Translations under genes and position numbers: made by a program | In this document: in pieces, positions 1 through 9,200 of the stretch | How positions within the stretch are numbered: position 1 is the stretch's first letter | How the letters are laid out: the number at the start of each line of letters is the position of its first letter | NCBI RefSeq assembly: GCF_021044685.1 | Contig: NZ_CP088014.1 | Coordinates: 5,938,001-6,002,000 of the forward strand | Source: Bradyrhizobium daqingense | Lineage (GTDB): Bacteria; Pseudomonadota; Alphaproteobacteria; Rhizobiales; Xanthobacteraceae | Length of the DNA stretch: 64,000 bases | Direction of reading: 5' to 3' | Notes under the pieces: generated by a model | Databases searched by the model: none | Seen by the model: the letters and a program-made list of their open reading frames with translations, nothing else | Told to the model about the DNA's origin: nothing

Positions 1-693
1 CGTGACGATGGAAAGGCTGCGGGCATGCTCCAGCGCCGCGTTCAGGCTGTTCTGCTTGGCGAGCCGGATTAGATTGCGCGTAGTCGGGAACGGCAGCTTG
101 AAGCGGCCACTCTCGCCGCCCTCCACCGCCTCGCGCGGCGAGATCCAGATCGAATCGGTGGACTCGCGGCCATCATGCGCGCCGAGCTGATCGGGTGGCG
201 CGGCGGCGAGGAAGAACCAGGTGTCGAAGCGCTTCGGCATGCCCTCCGGCGTGATCCAGTGCGCGTAAGGGAGCAGCGTGTCGAGCGCGAGCTGGAGGCC
301 GTTGTCATCGAGAATTTTCAGGAAACTGATCTTGTGCTCGTTGAGGGCGACGCGATGCCGGTCCGCGATCTCGCCGGCACGGTTGGCGTCGACCGGCAGG
401 CCGGTCTCCTTCGACCGCGCCAGCAGGATGCCGCTCTCCTCGAAAGTCTCGCGGATCGCGGCGATCCGAAAGCCGCGATCCAATTCGCTCAAGGCCTCGC
501 CGCCCGAATAGAGGTCGGTGCGGGCGACGAGCTCCTTGTCGCCGGCATCGACACTGCCGCCGGGAAACACCAGCGCGCCCGAGTTGAACTCGATCTGATG
601 ATGGCGGACCATCATGAAGACTTCCATTTCCTGTGCACCGTCGCGGAGCAGGAGGATGGTCGAGGCCGGGCGTGATGCTGATGTCTCGGCCAT
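1..693 (-). CDS. Nudix hydrolase (NUDT19-like), 3' end cut by window edge
   Basis: Open reading frame of 231 codons that runs off the left edge without a stop. It opens with ATG at 693, five bases after the stop of the DapA-family gene, so the two are probably co-transcribed. The protein has a beta-strand start, FPGG near residue 44 and a Nudix box ending RETFEESG at residues 81-88. The spacing before REx2EExG is longer than the classical GX5EX7RE, as in the NUDT19/RP2-type branch, which hydrolyses CoA and acyl-CoA diphosphate bonds. That activity would fit the acyl-CoA genes upstream, but the substrate is inferred. The C-terminus is not visible. Confidence 0.85.
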   Translation of the reverse strand, partial: MAETSASRPASTILLLRDGAQEMEVFMMVRHHQIEFNSGALVFPGGSVDAGDKELVARTDLYSGGEALSELDRGFRIAAIRETFEESGILLARSKETGLPVDANRAGEIADRHRVALNEHKISFLKILDDNGLQLALDTLLPYAHWITPEGMPKRFDTWFFLAAAPPDQLGAHDGRESTDSIWISPREAVEGGESGRFKLPFPTTRNLIRLAKQNSLNAALEHARSLSIVT

Positions 694-697
694 TCAA

Positions 698-1651
698 CTA
701 ACCTGCGGCGCTGGATTGCGGGCCGAGATTGGCGCGCTTATCGAAACGGGCGACGCGCGACAAGAGATAGTCGACCTCGGCTCTCGCCGCCGCGGTCATC
801 GTCGCGCCGGGCTTGCGCTGCGCGCTGGAGGCGATGATGCCGCGTTTCTGCAGCACGTATTTGCGCACGGTCAGGCCGACGCCGGGCTGCTGCTCGTAGC
901 GGATCAGCGGCAAATGCGCGTCGAAGATGTCATGCGCAGCGTCGCGCTTGCCGGCCTTGGAGAGGTTCACGACGTCGATCAGAAGCTCCGGGAAGGCATA
1001 GCCGGTCATGGCGCCGTCGGCACCACGCTCCATCTCGAAGTCCAGGAACGTGCCGCCATTGCCGCACAGGATCGAGAGCGGACGGAGCGAGCCGTCCTTC
1101 TGGAAGCCGCGCAGCGTCGAGATCTTTTCCAGGCCCGGCCAATCCTCGTGCTTGAGCATCACGCAGTTCGGATTGTCCATGACGATCTTGCGGATCACGG
1201 CGGGCGTGAAGATCACCGAGAGCGTCAGCGGATAGTCCTGCAGCACCCAGGGAATGTCGGGCCCGATGGCCTCGGCCGCCTGCTTGAAATAACCAATGAT
1301 CTGGTCGTCGGTGCGAAGCGAGGGCGGCGGCGCGATCATGACGCCGGCGGCGCCTGCGTCCATCGAGGCCTTGGCCAGCGAGCGCATGGTGGCGAAGCCC
1401 GGTGCGGAGACGCCGACGATCACCTGCATCTTCTTGGCGCGCTTGACGTAGCGCACCGCGACCTGCTCGGCTTCGGTGGCATCGAGCTTCGGCGCCTCGC
1501 CGAGGATGCCCAGCACCGTGACGCCGTCGCAGCCGACCTCCTCATAAAAATCGGTCAGGCGGTCGATCGAGCGCTCGTCGATCCGGCCGTCGTCGTGGAA
1601 CGGCGTCGGCGCGATTGCGAAGGTGCCCTTGGCGTCGGCGGTGAGTTTCAT
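698..1651 (-). CDS. Dihydrodipicolinate synthase (DapA) family aldolase/lyase
   Basis: 317-residue TIM-barrel protein of the DapA/NAL family, which makes a Schiff base between a lysine and a keto-acid substrate. The Schiff-base lysine is visible in MLKHED (K167) and the conserved tyrosine in LQDYP (Y140). The usual GTTGE motif reads GILGE, and the protein is somewhat longer than true DapA, so lysine biosynthesis is unlikely. It probably acts as a lyase or aldolase in a catabolic route. It is followed by the Nudix gene and preceded by an intergenic palindrome and the SDR gene on the same strand. The substrate cannot be told from sequence. Confidence 0.88.
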   Translation of the reverse strand: MKLTADAKGTFAIAPTPFHDDGRIDERSIDRLTDFYEEVGCDGVTVLGILGEAPKLDATEAEQVAVRYVKRAKKMQVIVGVSAPGFATMRSLAKASMDAGAAGVMIAPPPSLRTDDQIIGYFKQAAEAIGPDIPWVLQDYPLTLSVIFTPAVIRKIVMDNPNCVMLKHEDWPGLEKISTLRGFQKDGSLRPLSILCGNGGTFLDFEMERGADGAMTGYAFPELLIDVVNLSKAGKRDAAHDIFDAHLPLIRYEQQPGVGLTVRKYVLQKRGIIASSAQRKPGATMTAAARAEVDYLLSRVARFDKRANLGPQSSAAG

Positions 1652-1670
1652 AAGTGCAACATCCCTTGTT

Positions 1671-1749
1671 CGTCATTCCGGGGCGATGCGCAGCATCGAA
1701 CCCGGAATCTCTAGGTTCCGGGTTCACGCTTCGCGTGCCCCGGAACGAC
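1671..1749. repeat. Intergenic palindromic repeat
   Basis: Imperfect inverted repeat beginning CGTCATTCCGGGG and ending CCCCGGAACGAC, with an inner ACCCGGAATCT/AGGTTCCGGGT hairpin. It fills the gap between the SDR and DapA-family genes. This arrangement is a common dispersed repeat type in Bradyrhizobium as I recall it; it encodes no protein. Confidence 0.65.
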
Positions 1750-1757
1750 AAATCGAG

Positions 1758-2636
1758 CTAAAACCGCCGCGCCCTCATCTTGATCTGCTCCTCGGAGAAG
1801 AAGATCTCCTTGGCGTGATCGACAATGTCCTGGGCCGTCCAGCCCGAATGCGGCGGTTTCCAGCCTTCCATCTCCATCATCCGCATCTCGCGCACACCGC
1901 GGGGCCCGGACACGCCCAGCACCTTGCCGGTCTGGTCGCCCGACAAATCGCTGACCATGTATAGCACGGCCGGCGCGATGCCGTCCGGCCCGAGCGCCGC
2001 ACCGGGGTTCTCCTTATAGCGCGGCAGGTCTGCGGTCATGCGGGTCAGGGCGCCCGGCGCCAGGGTCCAGATCCGGATGTTGTACTTGCGGCCCTCGATC
2101 GCCAGCACGTTGGACAGGCCCCAGATGCCCCCCTTGGCAGCTCCATAGTTGGTCTGGCCGAAATTGCCGATCAGGCCTGATGTCGAGGAGGTGTTGACGA
2201 TGACGCCGCCGCCATTTTCCCGCATCCAGCGAAACACCGGCAGGGTGCAACAAAAGGTGCCTTTCAGATGCACCTTGATCACCTTGTCCCAGTCGGCCTC
2301 GGAGGCTTTGGCGAAGGTCTGGTCGCGGAGGATGCCGGCATTGTTGACGAGGATGTCGGCGCGGCCGAAATGCTTGATGGCGTCGTCGAACACCGACTGG
2401 CCGCCTTCCATGGTGGAGATGTCGGCGCCATTGGCGACCGCCTTGCCCCCCTCCGCCGTGATCGCGTCCACCACCTGCTGCGCCATGGACTTGTCGGCGC
2501 CGGAGCCGTCACGGGGCCCGCCGAGGTCGTTGACGACGACGGAGGCCCCTTCCCGCGCGAACAGCTTTGCGTAGGCCTCACCGAGCCCCCCGCCCGCACC
2601 GGTGATCAGCGCAACCTTGCCGTCGAGTAGTCCCAT
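1758..2636 (-). CDS. SDR-family 3-hydroxyacyl-CoA dehydrogenase-like protein
   Basis: 292-residue short-chain dehydrogenase. The nucleotide-binding motif TGAGGGLG lies near residue 13, followed by NNAG, the catalytic serine in NTSSTSG and YGAAK. The inserted VVNDLGG segment and the extended C-terminus resemble the dehydrogenase unit of peroxisomal multifunctional enzyme type 2, which oxidises (3R)-hydroxyacyl-CoA. The ATG at 2636 is preferred over the upstream in-frame codon because it has a GGGAG ribosome site and the Rossmann fold follows at once; the upstream stretch lies in a repeat. With the MaoC hydratase just upstream it could perform two steps of a beta-oxidation spiral. Confidence 0.88.
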   Translation of the reverse strand: MGLLDGKVALITGAGGGLGEAYAKLFAREGASVVVNDLGGPRDGSGADKSMAQQVVDAITAEGGKAVANGADISTMEGGQSVFDDAIKHFGRADILVNNAGILRDQTFAKASEADWDKVIKVHLKGTFCCTLPVFRWMRENGGGVIVNTSSTSGLIGNFGQTNYGAAKGGIWGLSNVLAIEGRKYNIRIWTLAPGALTRMTADLPRYKENPGAALGPDGIAPAVLYMVSDLSGDQTGKVLGVSGPRGVREMRMMEMEGWKPPHSGWTAQDIVDHAKEIFFSEEQIKMRARRF

Positions 2637-2660
2637 GGTGGCGTCTCCCTGTTTTTGCTT

Positions 2661-2791
2661 TCGTGTCCCGGACGCGATGCAGCGTGAAACGCTGCCTCGC
2701 AGAGCCGGGACCCAGCTCTGGTCGGGCACTCTGGGCCCCGGCTCTGCAGCGCATCGCTGAAGGAGCGCTGCGCTGCGTCCGGGGCACGAGA
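2661..2791. repeat. Intergenic repeat element (~130 bp)
   Basis: Long imperfect palindrome starting TCGTGTCCCGGACGCGATG and ending CTGCGTCCGGGGCACGAGA, with an inner AGAGCCGGGACCC/GGGCCCCGGCTCT pair. It occupies the gap between the MaoC and SDR genes, and reading frames across it are artefacts. It looks like a dispersed Bradyrhizobium repeat (recall, not searched). Confidence 0.7.
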
Positions 2792-2796
2792 GGGTG

Positions 2797-3657
2797 CTAA
2801 CCCAACACCGTCTTGCCGTTCTTGATCACGGTGACGCCGCGCGATTTCACCTTGGCCTCGAACGAGATCACGTTGCCGTCCTTCCACAGGTCCATGGTCA
2901 CGGTCTCGCCGGGATAGACCGGTGACGAGAACCTTGCGACGTGCTGGCGGAAGGCGGAGGCATCGTAGTCGGCATAGGTCTGGAGCACGCCGCGGCAGGT
3001 GATGCCGTAGGTGCACATGCCGTGCAGGATCGGCCTCGGGAAGCCGGCCTTCTTCGCAAACTCCGGATCGGAATGCAGCGGGTTGCGGTCGCCGCAGAGG
3101 CGATAGACCAGCGCCTGGTCGGGGCGCGTCGTGATGTCGATGGTCTTATCGGGCGCGCGCGCGGGGATCTTGTGCGCGTCGGGCTGGGTCAGGCTCGGTC
3201 CGCCGAAGCCGCCGTCGCCGCGCGCGAAGCGCGAGGCGACCAGCGTTGCCAGCTTCTCGCCCTTCTCGTTCTTCAGCACGGTCTGATGAACGATGACGGC
3301 GCCCTTGTCCTTGCCCTTGTCGTAGACCTCGAGCACGGAGGAATCGGCCGTGATGTGCGCGGCCACCGGCAGCGGCTGGTGAAAGGTGATGTCGCGCTCG
3401 CCATCGACCACCATGACGCGGTTGAGGTTCATCTCGCCCGGTCCCGAGCCCCAGGCGGCGACGGAGGCGAAGGTCGGCACCACCTTCAGCGGCCGCGGCG
3501 TGAACGTGCCCTCGTTGACGAAGGCGAGCTCCTTCTCGTCCATGGGATCGGCGCCGAGGCCGATGCCGTAGGCGTAGAGCATGACCTCGCGATCGGTGTA
3601 GGCATATTTCTGGCCGATGTTCTTCAGGCCTTTGAGCTCTTCGTATCTGGCGGACAT
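2797..3657 (-). CDS. MaoC-family enoyl-CoA hydratase (hydratase 2 type)
   Basis: 286-residue double hot-dog protein. The C-terminal half carries the hydratase-2 motif as DRNPLHSDPEFAKKAGFPRPILHGM, written here in two parts: YRLCGDRNPLHSDP and then GFPRPILHG. The aspartate and histidine of that motif are the expected catalytic residues for (R)-specific hydration of trans-2-enoyl-CoA. The N-terminal half is the degenerate hot-dog seen in MFE-2-like hydratases. The start at 3657 is the first ATG giving the family N-terminus; the frame continues upstream only through a repeat. It sits between the DUF35 gene and the SDR dehydrogenase, consistent with a side-chain beta-oxidation role. Confidence 0.9.
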   Translation of the reverse strand: MSARYEELKGLKNIGQKYAYTDREVMLYAYGIGLGADPMDEKELAFVNEGTFTPRPLKVVPTFASVAAWGSGPGEMNLNRVMVVDGERDITFHQPLPVAAHITADSSVLEVYDKGKDKGAVIVHQTVLKNEKGEKLATLVASRFARGDGGFGGPSLTQPDAHKIPARAPDKTIDITTRPDQALVYRLCGDRNPLHSDPEFAKKAGFPRPILHGMCTYGITCRGVLQTYADYDASAFRQHVARFSSPVYPGETVTMDLWKDGNVISFEAKVKSRGVTVIKNGKTVLG

Positions 3658-3674
3658 TTTTGTTTGTTTCCTCT

Positions 3675-3798
3675 GGTTCTCATCCTCATGGTGAGGAGGC
3701 GCTTTTGCGCCGTCTCGAACCATGAGGATGCCCGAAACGTTTCTTTGTCGTGGCCATCCTTCGAGACGCTTGCTTCGCAAGCTCCTCAGGATGAGGAC
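3675..3798. repeat. Pair of intergenic palindromes
   Basis: Two adjacent inverted repeats: GGTTCTCATCCTCATGG...CCATGAGGATG at 3675-3730, and CCATCCTTCGAGACGC...GCTCCTCAGGATGAGGA at 3753-3798. They fill the gap between the DUF35 and MaoC genes and carry no credible gene. The second matches the dispersed ATCCT-CGAGACG type that I recall as frequent in Bradyrhizobium. Confidence 0.65.
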
Positions 3799-3803
3799 CT
3801 TGC

Positions 3804-4193
3804 CTAGGCCGGCGTGAAGAACGGCAGCGGGGCGCCGTCGGTCGGCTTGAACACCACCTTCACCTTCTGGCCGATCTTCAGTTTCTCCAGATCGCAGTCG
3901 ACGAAATTGGTCTGCACCGACGGCCCTTCCTTCAGCGTGACGTAGCCGATGGCGTAGGGGCCGGTCGGCGACTTCCGCATCAGGCTGTACGTGTAGATCG
4001 TTCCCTCGCCCGAGGCCTCCTCCCAGACCGTCTTGTCGGAGTAGCAGAACGGACAGATCGAGCGCGGGAAGTAATGCGCTTCGCCGCAGGCCGTGCAGCG
4101 CTTGATCATGAACTTGCCCTCTTTCGCCGCATCCCAGAACGCGGCGGTCTCGGGGTTCGTGACCGGTGCCGGATATTTCTTTGCTTCGCTCAT
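3804..4193 (-). CDS. DUF35 OB-fold/zinc-ribbon acyl-CoA-associated protein
   Basis: 129-residue protein with an N-terminal helix, a rubredoxin-like zinc ribbon (CTACGE near residues 33-38 and CPFC about 16 residues later) and a C-terminal OB-fold, the standard DUF35 layout. DUF35 proteins bind acyl-CoA substrates and partner SCP2-type thiolases or aldolases. Its ATG overlaps the thiolase stop by one base (TGATG), indicating translational coupling and probably a stoichiometric complex. The 28-codon upstream extension of the frame is inside the thiolase gene and is rejected. Confidence 0.92.
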   Translation of the reverse strand: MSEAKKYPAPVTNPETAAFWDAAKEGKFMIKRCTACGEAHYFPRSICPFCYSDKTVWEEASGEGTIYTYSLMRKSPTGPYAIGYVTLKEGPSVQTNFVDCDLEKLKIGQKVKVVFKPTDGAPLPFFTPA

Positions 4194-5350
4194 CACACGC
4201 GCTCCAGAATGGCCGTCGAGGCAGCGTGGCGGACGCCAAGGAGGCCGCCGGTGCCGTGGGCGATGGCGAGATCGCAATTCTTGACCTGCACCTTCGGATG
4301 CGCCTCGCCGCGCAATTGCCTGACCGCCTCGATGATCTTGGTCATGCCGCCGCGGTTGACGGGATGGTTGCTGCAGAGGCCGCCGCCATCGGTGTTGAAC
4401 GGCAGCTTGCCGACGCCCGAGATCAGATTGCCGTCGGCAACGAACTTGCCGCCCTCACCCTTCTTGCAGAAGCCGAGGTCTTCCAGCTGCATCAACACGG
4501 TGATGGTGAAGCTGTCATAGATCGAGGCGTATTTGATGTCCTTCGGCGTGATGCCGGCTTCCTCGAACGCACGCGGGCCGGACCAGATTCCGGCGGAGTA
4601 AGTGAGATCGAGATCCTTGCCACCGCGCGGGCCCTTCATCGCCTCGCCATGGCCGATCAGGCGCACAAGCGGCTTCTTCAGGTTCTTGGCGATCTCCGGC
4701 GTCGTCACGATCAGCGCGCCGCCGCCGTCGGAGACGACGCAGCAATCCATGCGATGCAGGGGATCGGAGATCATCGGCGAATTCAGCACGTCCTCGACGG
4801 TGACGACGTCCTTGAGCATCGCATGCGGATTGTACTGCGCGTGATGCGACGCTGCGACCTTGATCCAGGCGAGTTGCTCGGAGGTGGTGCCGTAGTCGTG
4901 CATATGGCGCATGGCACACATGCCATAGGCATTGTGCGTGGTCGCCCCGTAGGCGGATTCGAAATCCGCCTCGGCACCGGCCGCGCGCGGCGGCATCACG
5001 CCGGTGCGCGGCTTGCCCGCGAGCGTAATCAGGGCGATCGAGCACTTGCCCGCGGCGATCGCTTCAGCGGCGTGGCCGAGATGGATGATGTAGGAACAGC
5101 CGCCGGTCTCGGTGGAATCGACGTGGCGGAGCTTCTTGGTGTTCAGTCCGAGATAATCGACCATCGGCCAGGCACCGCCGGGCGCATCGCCCGCGCAGAA
5201 ATAGCCGTCGACATCGTCCTTGCTGATCCCGGCGTCCTCGATCGCACCCTTGGCGACCTCGGCGTGGAGCTGGGCGGTGGATTTGTCCGGCGCATGCCGG
5301 GTCGGGTGTTCGTAGATCCCGGCAATGTAGGCCTTGCCCTTGATGGTCAA
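4193..5350 (-). CDS. SCP2-type thiolase (acetyl-CoA acetyltransferase family)
   Basis: 385-residue thiolase-fold protein. The nucleophile position is kept as GGCSY (C85), and the C-terminal catalytic loops show CSNHPVNRGG (H329) and AHGTGG (H365), the pattern of SCP2/non-specific lipid-transfer thiolases. The family cleaves 3-ketoacyl-CoA with CoA, and some members with a DUF35 partner are retro-aldolases. Retention of C85 favours thiolysis. It is the first gene of the minus-strand cluster and is coupled to the DUF35 gene. Soluble and cytoplasmic; no signal peptide seen. Confidence 0.92.
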   Translation of the reverse strand: MTIKGKAYIAGIYEHPTRHAPDKSTAQLHAEVAKGAIEDAGISKDDVDGYFCAGDAPGGAWPMVDYLGLNTKKLRHVDSTETGGCSYIIHLGHAAEAIAAGKCSIALITLAGKPRTGVMPPRAAGAEADFESAYGATTHNAYGMCAMRHMHDYGTTSEQLAWIKVAASHHAQYNPHAMLKDVVTVEDVLNSPMISDPLHRMDCCVVSDGGGALIVTTPEIAKNLKKPLVRLIGHGEAMKGPRGGKDLDLTYSAGIWSGPRAFEEAGITPKDIKYASIYDSFTITVLMQLEDLGFCKKGEGGKFVADGNLISGVGKLPFNTDGGGLCSNHPVNRGGMTKIIEAVRQLRGEAHPKVQVKNCDLAIAHGTGGLLGVRHAASTAILERV

Positions 5351-5474
5351 AACAGAGGTCTCCGCTCGCGTTTCTTATGGCTCCGTTTTTCTGAACCGCG
5401 AGGGCCTGATTGGCAAGCGCGGAAATATTCCGCCGCGCGAGAGGGCAGCGGATTGGCGCAAGTGGGGATGCTCT

Positions 5475-5564
5475 CGTAGGATGGGTAGAGCGAAGTGAAA
5501 CCCATCAACTCGCGTTCGCATGCTGAAATGTGATGGGTTTCGCAAGTGCTCTACCCATCCTACG
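5475..5564. repeat. Palindromic repeat, GTAGGATGGGTAGAGCG type
   Basis: The arms CGTAGGATGGGTAGAGCG and CACTTGCTCTACCCATCC-type sequence (ending TACG) pair with each other, with inner arms AAACCCATCA/TGATGGGTTT. It belongs to the same family as 6133-6226, whose arms read CGTAGGGTGGGCAAAGCG. Confidence 0.7.
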
Positions 5565-6132
5565 GCCTCCAACGCGCAGACACAGCTTCGCATCCTCGCG
5601 GCAATTCCTGCCCGAGCTTTGCGTCCGTCTTGCCTCCCTCAGGAACAGGGGGCGCAGGGAAGACCGGGTGCCGGCTGGGCACCCACGGTCCGCTGTGCGC
5701 GAATTGCGCGAAGAACAGTTGCACAGCGGCATACAGGTGCGGCCAAACATCCGGCCTTCCCTGCGCAGTGGCTTTACGGCTTATGCCGCGCTCTCCTCGG
5801 GGAGCGATGCACTATTGCCCCCGTCGCCTTGCGATAAATCGCAAGACTTGACGCACAGACCCCGGGCGTCAGGACCACACGATTTTGCCGTACGCGAGAC
5901 CGCGCCCGTCGTGCACGAGACAATCGCCCGCGCGACGCAGCCCGCGTCCACCGCCGCTCACCCCGCGTTCCGTGACGATCGCGATACGCCCCTCTGAGTG
6001 GGATGAGGTGGCGGAGGGATGCGACAATTCCGAATTTCGGTAAAGTGGAATATTTTTGCGCGCGCGGATTGACCCACCACGTCGGTGTTTTGCCCGACGG
6101 ATAACACAAGGGGTGGTGCGCAGGGTTGATGT

Positions 6133-6226
6133 CGTAGGGTGGGCAAAGCGGAAGCGTGCCCACGTCTTCTGGTGCCATCCTGGTGAGATGGTGGGCACGG
6201 CGCTTTGCGCCTTTGCCCGCCCTACG
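6133..6226. repeat. Palindromic repeat, GTAGGGTGGGCAAAGCG type
   Basis: The left arm CGTAGGGTGGGCAAAGCG pairs with the right arm CGCCTTTGCCCGCCCTACG, with an inner CGTGCCCAC/GTGGGCACG pair. It ends eight bases from the stop of the indolepyruvate oxidoreductase gene and might act as its transcript end. Confidence 0.7.
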
Positions 6227-6233
6227 GGACCGC

Positions 6234-9200
6234 CTACTCCGCGGCGATCTGCCGTGGCGCGGGCGGCGGGTTCGCGAGGTCCGCGGCGAGCTGGGCGTAG
6301 CGGGCCTTGGCGTCGTACACCGCCTTCTCCTTCACCGGGCCGTAGCCGCGGATGCGGTCAGGGAGCGACAGCAATTCCACCGCGGTGTCGATCGTCACCG
6401 GCGACAAGAGGCTGAGCACGGTCGCGACGTCCTTCTCGTAGCCGGCGATCAGGTCGCGCTCGAGCTTGCGGTCGGCGCTGCGGCCGAAGATGTCGAGCGG
6501 GGTACCGCGCAGGAATTTGAACTTGGCCAGCACGCGGAAGACGTTCAGCATCCATGGGCCGAAGGCGCGCTTCTTCGGCCGGCCCAGCGCATCAACGCCT
6601 CGGCTGAGGATCGGCGGTGCCAGGTTGAAGTTGAACTTGAAGTCGCCCTCGAACTGATCGCGGAGCTGCTGCTCGAAGGCGCCGTCGGTATAGAGGCGCG
6701 CGACTTCGTACTCGTCCTTGTAAGCAAGCAGCTTGGCATAGTTCACGGCGACCGCGCGCGGCAGCGCCTCGCCATAGCCGCCCTTCACCGCGGCGTCACG
6801 AACTTGGTCGACCAGCTTGCGATAACGCTTGGCGAGGCGGTTGTTCTGGTAGAGGGTCAAATGCTTGGCGCGATGCTCGATGACCTCATCCAGCGTCATG
6901 GCATCCAGCGCCTTCGGCGCGACCACCTCATCCGTCCCCTTCAGCATGTCGGCGAGACGCTTGGGATCGGCGACGGCAAGGCGGCCGAGGCGGAAGGCTT
7001 CCTTGTTCATCTTGATCGAGACGCCGTTGACCTCGATCGCCTGCTCGATTGCTTCCGCCGACAGCGGGAACAAGCCCTTCTGATAGGCATAGCCCATCAT
7101 CATCATGTTGGTGGCGATGCTGTCGCCCAGCAGTTGCTCGGCCGGCTTGGTGAAGTCGAAGAACACGGAGTCCTTGTGCAGCGCCGTCTCCAGGAGCCCG
7201 TTCAGCTTGCGGGTCTGGAAGTTGAAGTCCCGGTTGAGCACGAAGTCGGCGGTCGGAATGACGTGGCTGTTGATGATGCCGCGGGTGCGGCTGCTATCGC
7301 AAAGCGTGATCGTATCCTTGGCGACTGCGACGACCTCATCGGCGGCGAGCACGAGATCGGCCGTGCCGGTGACGATGCGCGAGCAGGTCACTTCCGCCGG
7401 ATGATCGGACAGGCGGACATGGCTGAGCACCGCTCCCCCCTTTTGCGCCAGGCCCGACATGTCGAGGATCATCGAGGCCTTGCCCTCGATGTGTGCGGCC
7501 ATGCCGAGCAGCGCGCCGATGGTGAGAACGCCAGTACCGCCGACGCCGCCGACGGCGATGTTATAGGGCTTGTCGAGGGTCGGGCGCGACGCAGGCTCCG
7601 GCAGCTCGCCGATGTCGGAGAGATTGGCCGGCGCACGGTGGCGCGGCTTGCCGCCGTCCACGGTGACGAAGGATGGGCAGAAGCCCTTCAGGCAGGAATA
7701 ATCCTTGTTGCAGGACGACTGGTTGATGGCGCGCTTGCGGCCGAACTCGGTCTCCAGCGGCTCGACCGAGATGCAGTTCGACTGCACCGAGCAGTCGCCG
7801 CAGCCTTCGCAGACCGCCGGGTTGATCATGACGCGGCGCGCCGGATCCTCCATCAGGCCGCGCTTGCGGCGGCGGCGCTTCTCGGCGGCGCAGGTCTGCA
7901 CGAACACGATCGCCGAGGTGCCCTTGAACTCGCGGCACATCTTCATGACGTTCTGCAGTTCGTCGCGGTGATAGAGCTTCACGCCGGGCGCGATGGTCTC
8001 GGCCGGATAGGCGTCGGGCGCTTCGGAGACCAGATAGATCTCGCGGATGCCTTCGGCGTGGAGCTGATGGGTGATCTGCTGCGGCGAGAGATCGCCGTCA
8101 TGACGCTGGCCGCCGGTCATGGCAACGGCGTCGTTGTAGAGGATCTTGTAGGTGATGTTGGCCTTGGACGCCACCGCCTGGCGGATGGCGAGAATGCCGG
8201 AATGGAAATAGGTGCCGTCGCCGAGATTGGCGAAGATATGGTTCTCGTTGGTGAAGGGCGCGATGCCGACCCAGGGCACGCCCTCGCCGCCCATATGCGT
8301 GAACGTCTCGGTCGAGCGATCCATCCACAGCGCCATGAAATGGCAGCCGATGCCGGCGAGCGCGCGGCTGCCCTCGGGGACCTTCGTGGAGGTGTTGTGG
8401 GGACAGCCGGAGCAGAAATAAGGGGTGCGGGAGACAGGTGCGACCGCCTGCATCTGGGTCGCCTGGCGGCCGTTGAACCAGTCGGCCTTGACGCGGAGCA
8501 TCTCCGCGATCTCGGGGTTGAGATTGAGTCGAAGCAGCCGTTCGGTGAGTGAGGTCGCGAGCGAGGCGACGCTGAGCTCGGCGGCGAAGGTCAGGAAGCG
8601 CTTGTCGTGCTCGTCCATCTTGCCGACGATGCGCGGGCGGACGTCGTCGCGCCAGTTGAACAGCACCTGCTTGACCTGGTTCTCGACGATCTCGCGGCGC
8701 TCCTCGACGATGAAGATCTCCTCCAGGCCGACGGCGAATTCATGCACGCCTTCCGGCTCCAGCGGCCAGGGCATGCCGATCTTGTAGAGGCGAAGGCCGA
8801 TCTTGGCGGCGACCTCCTCGGTGATGCCGAGTTCGCGCAGTGCTTGCCGCACGTCCTCATAGCTCTTGCCGGACGCCATGATGCCGAAGCGGGCGTTCGG
8901 CGAATCCATGGTGACGCGATTGACCTTGTTGGCGCGCGCAAAGGCAATGGCGGCAAAGCCCTTGTAGTCCTGCAGGCGACGATCCTGCTCGAAGCGGTCG
9001 TCGGGCCAGCGCAAATTGAGGCCGCCGGGCGGCAGCTCGAAATCGGCGGGAATGATGAAGGGCTTCATCTCGTCGGTGAGATCGATCTCGGCGGTGGTCT
9101 CCACCGTCTCCGTGATCACCTTCATGCCGACCCAGCAGCCGGAATAGCGCGACATCGCGATGCCGAGCAGGCCCATCTCGATCATCTCGTGGATGCTGGA

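Larger units (their letters stand above)
5351..6233. other. Repeat-rich non-coding region
   Basis: About 880 bases between the thiolase and the indolepyruvate oxidoreductase gene. It holds two related flanking palindromes (5475-5564 and 6133-6226) and about 560 bases between them. Several overlapping short frames exist on both strands in the middle, with no codon structure, start signal or recognisable domain. I regard it as a dispersed non-coding repeat block. Any promoter of the thiolase cluster would lie in its left part, but I could not identify one. Confidence 0.6.

Noticed and set aside
5774..6178. 134-codon minus-strand frame in the 5.4-6.2 kb gap
   Set aside because: Lies in repeat-like DNA, overlaps other frames, has no ribosome site and no recognised family; looks like a translated dispersed repeat.
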